In this document: one piece after another, positions 20,906 through 27,760 of the stretch | How the letters are laid out: every line of letters starts with the position of its first letter | How positions within the stretch are numbered: the first letter of the stretch is position 1 | NCBI GenBank assembly: GCA_024195585.1 | Contig: SWBL01000489.1 | Location: 1 to 27,760 of the forward strand | Origin: Aureobasidium sp. EXF-3400 | Lineage: Eukaryota > Ascomycota > Dothideomycetes > Dothideales > Saccotheciaceae | DNA length: 27,760 nucleotides | Reading direction: 5' to 3' | Program-made: the position numbers and the translations under genes | Notes under the pieces: generated by a model | What the model was told of the DNA's origin: nothing | Seen by the model: only the letters and a program-made list of their open reading frames with translations | The model's database searches: none

Positions 20906-21903
20906 TTACTTGTTATTAGCCATCAGACTCAAGAAGACACCCCAACCAACACCAATGATACCGCCGAAGACTGTACGGTGTTCGAGAGGAACAAGTGTGA
21001 AGCTGATGATAGACACAAGAGGCCAGAGCTTCTGGCCGGCGAACAGAAGGGGGAAGAAGTCCTGCATGATTGTTAGTGGGTTACGTTCGCACACAGGCGA
21101 AAAGGACAGCAAATACCTTCTGCAGTGCGGACAGAGCGGTCTCAACGGACTGGCCCTTCAGGAAAGCGATGCCAACGATGAACAAAGCATTGTTGACAGC
21201 TGCACCAAGAGTCTGATCGAGAGCGAATTTGATGGCGGTGTTCTTGATGCTTAGAGCCTTGGGGCTCGAGGAAGGAGGAGGTTGAGCAAAAGTTGAATCG
21301 ATCTTCTTCTCGACAACTTGGCCATCAGGAGCGCTGAAGGTCTGGGAGCGATTAGGGGGCTTGGCCATAGGAGACTGGTTGATGCCGGCGCGGGCCTCGA
21401 GCTCCTTTGCCTTTGCCTTGACCGTGTCGACGCCCTCGCTAGCGCGACGTCTGGCGTTCTTGACAGCGTCACTGTCTGCTAGAGCAGTGGTGGCTGCTGA
21501 AGCCTTCTGTAAAACCGGGCTTGCCGTCTCTTCAATGCGCTGCAGGGTGGGAGCGGCGGCGTCGAGGGCGGCCTTGACTTGAGGCTGTTGAGCGATGCTC
21601 GCGACGGTACCAGCATCATCGGGCGAGGTGTAGCCAGGAAAGGTGGATTCCAGCCAGGATTGCCAGAGGTAATTGGGCGGGCATGACAGGAGCGAGAATG
21701 TTACGAAGGTGACCAAGGGGCCTGTGTCGAGGGAGTAGCCATGCTGCGTGACAAACGTCAGTCTGGTCCGGCAGGATGGACGACAGGGGGCCATGAACTC
21801 ATGTACTTACGCCTGCACGGTGACAAGAGATGAGCTGAGCGAGGGTATTTGAGATGGCGCTCAGAATTGCTGCTTGAATGGTTGCTTTCACGATTGGCTC
21901 CAT
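20906..21903 (-). CDS. Mpv17/PMP22 family membrane protein with a long insertion
   Basis: Member of the Mpv17/PXMP2 family of four-helix membrane proteins of peroxisomes or the inner mitochondrial membrane; transport substrate unknown. Three exons on the minus strand, 21903-21811, 21743-21117 and 21061-20906, give 291 residues; introns are 67 and 55 nt, each at a codon boundary. The N terminus (1-68) has the first hydrophobic segments and PPNYLWQSWLESTFPGY. The core resumes at about 195 (KNTAIKFALDQTLGAAVNN, with the family's DQ pair at 207-208) and ends with the strongest family signature, LWPLVSIISFTLVPLEHRTVFGG followed by GVGWGVFLS. Between the two parts, residues about 70-193 are extra: an Ala/Lys/Glu-rich helical stretch and a Pro/Ser-rich linker. 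Typical members are about 180-250 residues. Family call is secure; location is inferred. Confidence 0.88.
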
Positions 21904-22336
21904 GTTGACGCGCTTTTTTAGGATGACGAAATGCGGTTAAATACTGGCGTGTGTTTTGTTACTTGGGCGAGGTACTGTAATATGTAACACAGGCCGAGGT
22001 GATGAATAGTGAGATGTGATAGTCGACGCGCAAAGTCGAAATGTCTCGAGCTCGCTTTTGGCGAAGACGAAGAATGTCCTACGGTGAAAAGGAAGGTGCT
22101 CCCCTTCGTCATCTCAACTGCTTTTTTGCGTGGTTGAAGCTGTTCAATCACCAACCACCTGCCTATTTATTCCAACAAATTTTATCACCACAGGCACCGG
22201 ACACCATTTTTGATACAAATGTTTCAGATCAGGTCTTCTACGGACAGATATACACCTCACCACCCATAAATTATTTGTCAATGGTCGATGCTTCGCCAGA
22301 ACGATGTTCAATCGGCTTACAAAAGCTGAAAACTGC
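21904..22336. other. Intergenic region between the Mpv17-family gene and the MFS gene
   Basis: Promoter of the Mpv17-family gene and 3' region of the MFS gene (both minus strand). No gene or RNA seen. Confidence 0.45.
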
Positions 22337-24519
22337 TTAGTGGATAACAACTGCGACATGATCGTCCACTTGACAAGAGTTAGCTGGGGCATACTTCCGC
22401 CGACACCTAAAGCGGTACTTACTATACTTGTTGATATCCCCCAAAAAGCAGGCCGCGATGATGGACACAGCTCCAAAGGCAATCGACACATAGTACACAT
22501 ACTTGTATGCCTCAGCATATGCCAATTGTCCGGCAAACACTACCATCTCGTATGCTCCAGGCACACCCTTGATTCCTGGAAGTGTTTGCAGATCTGGCAG
22601 CAGACTCGCACCTGTAAGTTCGATCGCCGCCTTGATGATGGCTGGGCTTGTGATGTTCAACTTGTATATCATCGTTCCGCCGATGTAGTGCGTGGCCGCA
22701 GGCACAAAGCGATTTATGAAGATATTATAGTAGACACAGTAACCGATCGATCCACCAATCACGCGGATTGCCAGAGTCAATGCTGCTACAGTAGCGATGA
22801 GGTCGTCCGGGCAAATGATTGCTTAGAGAGTTTTTAGAAGACGTCAAAAAGGAACCATATCGCATCCGGACTTACTGGTGATGATTGAAGCAGGCACAAC
22901 AATGCCGCCAATGCCGAGGCCCGCGACAACAAGAATTCCCCAGAGCTGATTCAAGTTGTCCACACGAGCGACTGAGAGGGCTCCACAACCAGCTGTCATA
23001 AGAACCGAAGAAACAATCATCATCACTTTGTTATGGCCACGGAATACCGAGAGAAGCCAGAGGACGATGCAAGCCCCTGCCAGGATGGAGAGACCGACTG
23101 GGAGTCCACGGATGCCTACACCACTGTTGCACAGTCAGTATCGATCGTACACGCTTGGAGAATGTCTCTTACACAGGATCGTGTCCATAGACGTTGCTGT
23201 CATGATGTTAGCATTGATTCTGCACGCTTCATTTTGGGGTGGGGTTTACAAGCAAGCCGTTGGCCACCACATTAGTATACTGAAGAAGTTGGCGCCTGAT
23301 ATAAAGGTGATGATTAGCGTTAGAAACAAGATTCGCGGTTCTTGTCGGAGTCGCTTAGGGAACATCGGATACTTGGCACCGTAGGTTTCCCAGACGCAGA
23401 AGGCGATGAGAAGAATAGCTCCGAGGATCAAAGGACACAGGACATGAGCACTGCTCCATGGATACTGGTATCCTCCCCATTCTTGGATACATTAGCTTGG
23501 TCTAGCGAATGGCCGGAGCCAGGGAACTTACGCATTCCAGCCATGAACAGTATCATACCACTGACACTAAGAAGGCCACCAACGTAGTCGACTTGCTTAA
23601 TGATTTCTGCCTTTGAGAGTCCTTGAGAGTTGACTCGAGGAGGCGGGAAGTAGAAGACGGTGGTCAGAACAACTATTGCGCGGTCAGTGGAAATTCTCTA
23701 CAGCGGAGGTTGACTATATCTCACGGCCAATGAATGCCCAAATAGCACAGAGTGCACCAACCCATCGCCACGAGGAATGAGCAGCTATTAGCTGTGCCCA
23801 AAGCACACTAGGACAAAAAGGTAGGATTGTGAAGATGAGTATCGCCACATACTTTCCCCTCTTTGCGGTAGGAGCAAGTTCACTTGTGGCAGCAAGAGCT
23901 GTGAGCTCGTTGATACCGGCACCTATGCCTGCGAAAACCATGCCGCCGACGAAAACATTCATGCTGTGAGCAGTAGAGCAGATGATCATCCCCACTACTA
24001 TGAAAGCTGCGCCGACGATTGCGACGTATCTTCGACCGAAGATATCGCTAAGCGAGCCGACGAAGGGACATACTGCAGCTAGAGACAAAAGATTTGCTAG
24101 GACGAACCAGATCCAACGATCGGCGCCTCCAATATCTGCATAAATGTAGGGTGGAATCTGGAAATCAGCACAGCACTTTTCAGCAGCGTCAAGTAACTCA
24201 CTCCTCCAAAAAGGTAGACTGGGATTTGAGAGCCAGTCCAGAGGAACGCCATAGCAACAAGACTCATCATACGGTTGAACGACATAGGGGGCTCAGTATA
24301 ATGGTCTGGATAGATTAGCTCTGGTCGTGTTGATCAGGACGACTGACACATACCTTGATCATCGTTGTCGATACGAAGGCCATCTTTGTCAAGGTAACCA
24401 GCATGACCATGCTCGGAGTCTCTTGTATGGACCAGCTCAATGTGCTGGGTGGCTTCTTTGTTTCCAGAAGGAGATTTGGAACCATCGAGGTCCCTACCAA
24501 GCTCGGTGTGACCAGCCAT
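22337..24519 (-). CDS. MFS transporter of the fungal TRI12 (trichothecene efflux pump-like) family
   Basis: Proton-driven efflux or siderophore-type transporter of the plasma membrane; the family includes the trichothecene pump, but no toxin cluster is present here and the substrate is unknown. Nine exons on the minus strand: 24519-24354, 24305-24202, 24157-23725, 23672-23532, 23481-23250, 23196-23173 (24 nt), 23123-22876, 22821-22423 and 22368-22337, giving 592 residues; introns 44-54 nt. The N-terminal 55 residues are hydrophilic. Membrane helices begin at MMSLVAMAFLWTGSQ. The MFS loop signature is GSLSDIFGRR. Family landmarks in the second half are FFSILMWWPTAC, NVYGHDPVGVGIRG, GIGGIVVPASIIT, TIICPDDLIAT and the C terminus YMDDHVAVVIH. 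These landmarks fix the splice sites, three of which use AAG acceptors. The gene is divergent from the DJ-1 family gene. Confidence 0.92.
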
Positions 24520-24606
24520 GGTGCTGAAGCAGAAATTGTATAGAATGTGAAGGCTCAGGAATTGGCGTTGTGGTCTTCAGGATGAAGAATCCGATTGACT
24601 GGGAGC

Positions 24607-24616
24607 AGCACGTGCT
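24607..24616. promoter_or_regulatory. Palindromic E-box AGCACGTGCT in the MFS promoter
   Basis: A perfect 10-bp palindrome with the bHLH core CACGTG, about 90 bp upstream of the MFS start codon and just downstream of a minus-strand TATAAGAAA. Its position and full symmetry make it a better candidate than a bare hexamer, but no binding evidence is available. Confidence 0.35.
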
Positions 24617-25685
24617 TTCTTATACTCGAAGCAAACGCCCAGGTCTGGCTCTGCAGCTGCGCGATGGCATGATACGAGATCAAGGACGACAAGGAAACAC
24701 AGACGAAGATGCGGGGATGCAGGTCGTGATTGGTAGATCAGTAGCAATATCGTCAATGGTGGCTAGGGCGAAACGTTGCGCGCAGTTTTTGGAGATGTGA
24801 GCCGAGGCTTGACTGGTACAAGCATGGTGTATCCTCTGATAGTAGAAGCTTATTAGACAGGAGACCTAGTAGGTTCAGCGCCACCCAATGTCCTCCAGAG
24901 CAGCTGGTATTCACATATCAAAACAGACCCAGGACATGCGAGCTACAATCATCATTTGCTGCATACTTGCTCAAGAACCTATCAAACTCGACCATCGTGA
25001 AGCCTGAGAGCACACATGCTATCTAATTGTCTAGCTTAAGCAGAAAAGAGGGACAAAGCCAATGGATAGTAGGAGGAAGCGTTTGGGTAGGAAGCGGGGC
25101 GGTATGCGGGGTCCCCACGAGGGATTCAATCTTTGTGGGGGAACAGGCTCGTGCCTTGGCCCTAAGTTCAAGACACGCCTCGACGTTGTAGACCTTCCTT
25201 GAATGGACTGCATGGCCTGAAATGACAGCAGCCGCCCGCCAAGAGCACGTCTGAGTCTCTATTAGCGTAGATCTGAGCCGTTAGAGTGTTTGACGCACCA
25301 ACGCAAGTGAGATTGAGTGTGTGGTAACATACCATGAAAATATATCGAAGCAAGCTCGCTATGACGATTGCTTTACAGTAACAAAGAATCAAATTGCAAA
25401 AGATCCACAATGCCTTGTAGAAAGAGCAACGGTTAAAAGATGCCTCGGAAGGTCTCGAGAACATGCAGTACTTCGTAGCAGTGGGCGATGTACACGCCGC
25501 ACGGGACGGAGGCTAAGGACGACGAAGCTAATAACTCCAGACATTTCGAGGCTTTGTAGACGTCGTCTGATCAATCTGTTCAAACCATGAACGGGTCTTC
25601 ATACCAATCAACGTGTGCCAGCTAGAATACTGTAGGGGGCCAGGGTTTCGATGACTTGTCGACGGGCTTGGCAAAAACCAGCAAG

Positions 25686-25692
25686 TGACGTC
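25686..25692. promoter_or_regulatory. CRE/ATF-like site TGACGTC upstream of the DJ-1 family gene
   Basis: TGACGTC(G) matches seven of eight bases of the bZIP site TGACGTCA and lies about 80 bp before the ATG. Atf1/AP-1-type bZIP factors control stress genes in fungi, which would suit a DJ-1 family protein. Short motif, so tentative. Confidence 0.3.
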
Positions 25693-25774
25693 GGATTCGA
25701 TTCAGCTTCCTACGAACCACTTCACACCTCACTGTCTCCCCGATCTTTCAAGGTTATACAGTTCGGATTTCACG

Positions 25775-26867
25775 ATGAGCGAAACCAAACAGTTCTCAGC
25801 ACTTGTGCTTGTCGCAGATGGTTCTGAGGAGATTGAAACGGTCACTCCGCTTGAGTAAGTTATACATCTCGATATGAAGGCTAAGTATAGTGCCTCGGCT
25901 GACTTGCACGAAGTGTTTTAGTGCGAGCCGGATTCACAACAGTCAAGTCTGTGGGTGTCAACCTGAAGAATCCTCTTTACGCTCAGTAAGTGAATTTACC
26001 GTTGTCACTTTGTCGATATGTCGTCTGGTCTTGTTCGTGTACACCTGGAAAGACGAAGAGCTCTTGCGAAGGCTAGACAGTGCTAAAGCATCTCGTCCAA
26101 CGAACATAGCTGTCAAGGCAGGCTTCCCAAGATCTTGAGACGCATATCAATCCATGAGAGGATTGCCTCACATCGGCAAGATCTCTGCATTTGACAAGAA
26201 GTATCGATGATCCAGCTATCACAATACAGCAAGTAGAGTCAAATTCGCCTTGAGTACACGTTGATTATGCCTACCCATGTCCTACAAGAGAAGGCTCATG
26301 CCATCTTTGGCTTTTCAAGAATCACGGCTGTTCATTGCTTCATTACCAGATCAATATCCTTAGCTTTGGCCATCTAACATGTGTCACAGATGCTCTCGTG
26401 GAATCAAAATCATCCCAGACATTCCCTCACCACACGAGATACCCGATCGTCTAGTCGATGCAGCAGACATCTTGATTCTGCCAGGAGGTGCACCTGGAGC
26501 CAAGACCTTCTGTCAGAGCGATGATGTCCTACGCCTGGTTCGCGAGTTCCGAAACGAAGGAAAATGGGTCGCGGCAATTTGTGCTGGAACTACAGCGCTT
26601 GTCGAGAGCGTCAAGTCGCCCCATGCTGAGGGCGAGGCTGCTAAGAAGTGCAAGGTCACGTCGCACCCGTCAGTGAAGCAGGAGATTGTAGACGCTGGCT
26701 GGTCTTATGCAGACGACAGCGAGAGAGTTGTGGTCGACGGTAAGGTCATCACAAGCCGCGGTCCGGGTACAGCGTTGCTCTTCTCGCTTACTATCGTGGA
26801 GAAGTTGGCTGGAAAGGCAAAGAGGGACGAGGTTCAAGGCCCGATGATCTGCGCTGAGACTCTGTGA
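25775..26867 (+). CDS. DJ-1/PfpI family protein (class I glutamine amidotransferase-like fold)
   Basis: Related to human DJ-1 (PARK7), proposed to act in oxidative stress protection and detoxification of reactive carbonyls such as methylglyoxal. Three exons, 25775-25854, 25914-25985 and 26390-26867, give 209 residues (human DJ-1 is 189). Motifs: GSEEIET with Glu19 matching the conserved Glu of DJ-1, YAQCSRGIKIIPD, the strand ILPGGAPGAKTF, and the nucleophile elbow AAICAGTTAL with Cys115 as the reactive cysteine. The end TSRGPGTALLFSL is also typical. The first intron (59 nt) must use the acceptor GAAG at 25913: this restores LDVLVRAGF, whereas the TAG 8 nt later shifts the frame. The second intron is 404 nt, far longer than the others. 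An AATAAA lies at 26881-26886, just past the stop. Confidence 0.88.
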
Positions 26868-27225
26868 GCAAGGCAAGAAGAATAAAGTGGGGTCAGTAAC
26901 ATGAGTGGGGATATCATAGAACAGTGCAAGTCAGAGAAGGCTACATTTTTGTCAGAGGCCAATACAGTGGTGGCTAGAGCATGAACCATAGAGTGAACAA
27001 AAACATGGAGTCATTTAATTTTCGAAATGCATTTCAGAGGCCTATCATGAACGCATTGTGGGTGCGCCTCCAGACGTGTGCGGGGGCGGCTTTTTGATAA
27101 ATTCCCTTTGGCATGAGAAGTGCGAAAAAAGTCGGTATCAGTAACGAAGATGCATTTTCCCATGCCGTGCCTCAGCCTGCGCCTAAACGACAATCAAACC
27201 ACATCAACCGCGAGAATCCAGCTGC
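26868..27225. other. Convergent intergenic region
   Basis: Shared 3' region of the DJ-1 family gene (+) and RPL24 (-). AATAAA at 26881-26886 may serve as the polyadenylation signal of the former. No gene seen. Confidence 0.45.
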
Positions 27226-27760
27226 TTAGCGGGACTTGGCGGCGACCTTGACAGGTGCACCCTTGGCGCCCTGCTTGCTAGCAATCTTGCCGGCCTGGCC
27301 CTTTGCGGCAGAGGCGGCGTTCTTTGCCTTGTTGGCCTTCTTTGCGGACTCGGACTCGGTCTTCTTGGCCTTGCCCTCCTTGATGGCGGCGGCACGGGCG
27401 GCGGCGCGGGCCTCGGGGCGCTGCGAACGGCGCTCCTTGATCACATCGAGCGAGGCACCAACGATGGCACGCTGGCTCTTGACGGTGCGGCGAGTGCGCT
27501 TCTTGGCGACCTCCTGTATAACGAAAGTCCATCAGTCACTGTTCTTGATCTTATTTTGTGTTTGTTTGCGCAATCCGAGCAGCGGCGGCGGCGGTCGTGT
27601 AGTTGCGTTCATAGTGATCGGTAGGGTCGCGCGGGCTTGCTGGTTGGCGGGACGGGCGATGGGGCGGATGGGCGACTGACCTCTGAGATACCCTTCTTGT
27701 GCTGTCTGCGGTAAAGGACGGTCCAGGAGATCTTGCGGGGGTTCTTGCGCTGGAGGAAGA
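27226..27760 (-). CDS. RPL24: 60S ribosomal protein L24 (eL24), C-terminal part; 5' end outside the window
   Basis: Large-subunit ribosomal protein at the subunit interface. Two exons are visible on the minus strand, 27760-27681 and 27513-27226, separated by a 167-nt intron (donor GTCAGT, acceptor TACAG). The first visible exon reads [20 protein letters not shown], the eL24 core, and joins at [18 protein letters not shown]. The rest, [20 protein letters not shown], is near-invariant in fungal eL24, followed by the lysine/alanine-rich C-terminal extension ending VAAKSR. The N-terminal zinc-ribbon part, and so the start codon, lies beyond the window. Codons are strongly biased to C or G, as expected for a highly expressed gene. 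Confidence 0.95.

Larger units (their letters stand above)
24520..25774. promoter_or_regulatory. Divergent intergenic region between the MFS and DJ-1 family genes
   Basis: About 1.25 kb between two divergent starts with no supported gene. On the MFS side there is a 10-bp palindrome with an E-box (24607-24616) next to a TATAAG on the minus strand (about 24620-24626). In the middle is a G/C-rich inverted repeat (25112-25142). On the DJ-1 side TGACGTC (25686-25692) is seven of eight bases of a CRE/ATF site, followed by a pyrimidine-rich leader. Roles are inference. Confidence 0.4.

Noticed and set aside
22337..24519. Secondary-metabolite (trichothecene-type) gene cluster implied by the TRI12-family pump
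   Set aside because: The neighbours are housekeeping genes with no synthase, P450 or cluster regulator, and TRI12-family pumps are common outside such clusters.
25890..26138. 82-codon ORF across the second exon of the DJ-1 family gene
   Set aside because: It is the frame reached only through the TAG acceptor; its product does not resemble DJ-1 and it runs into the long intron.
27236..27679. 147-codon plus-strand ORF across RPL24
   Set aside because: Antisense shadow of the lysine/alanine-rich RPL24 C terminus and its intron.

Overview
The window is a gene-dense stretch of a filamentous ascomycete genome (Pezizomycotina; Dothideomycetes or a black-yeast-like lineage is my inference). The signs are many short spliceosomal introns of 44-67 nt with GTAAGT/GTATGT donors and CTAAC-like branch points, no operons, CT-rich leaders, and proteins that are plainly fungal (Las17, Dcw1/Dfg5-type GH76, Dnf-type flippase, TRI12-type MFS). 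I rebuilt eleven gene models with their exons. Ten close in frame; the exception is the lineage-specific gene described below.

Layout from left to right: the last 40 codons of an unidentified acidic-tailed protein (+); the WASP homologue LAS17 (+); a hotdog-fold thioesterase with a likely mitochondrial presequence (+); a GPI-anchored GH76 cell-wall mannosidase (-); the v-SNARE synaptobrevin SNC1 (+); a gene resembling the fungal DUF7587 group, with an in-frame TAG in the middle of an otherwise open reading frame (+); about 2 kb without a recognisable gene; a Dnf1/2-type P4 ATPase flippase (+); a signal peptide peptidase (+); an Mpv17/PMP22 family protein with a large insertion (-); a TRI12-family MFS efflux transporter in nine exons (-); a DJ-1/PfpI family protein (+); and the C-terminal two exons of ribosomal protein RPL24 (-, cut by the window edge).

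Most genes are conserved housekeeping functions. Several belong to secretion, polarity and the cell surface (actin nucleation, exocytic SNARE, lipid flippase, cell-wall cross-linking, intramembrane proteolysis), but they have separate promoters and mixed strands, so I see a loose association at most. The MFS pump and the DJ-1 gene are divergent across 1.25 kb and could share control elements.

I found no convincing novel multi-gene system, CRISPR array, transposon or RNA gene. The observations most worth a second look are the interrupted DUF7587-like gene, the Mpv17 protein with its roughly 125-residue insertion, terminal mini-exons that carry whole functional tails (Las17 acidic motif, GH76 GPI signal), the unusual number of AAG splice acceptors in the MFS and DJ-1 genes, a nested palindrome containing CGG-N5-CCG upstream of the flippase, and overlapping upstream ORFs at three start codons.
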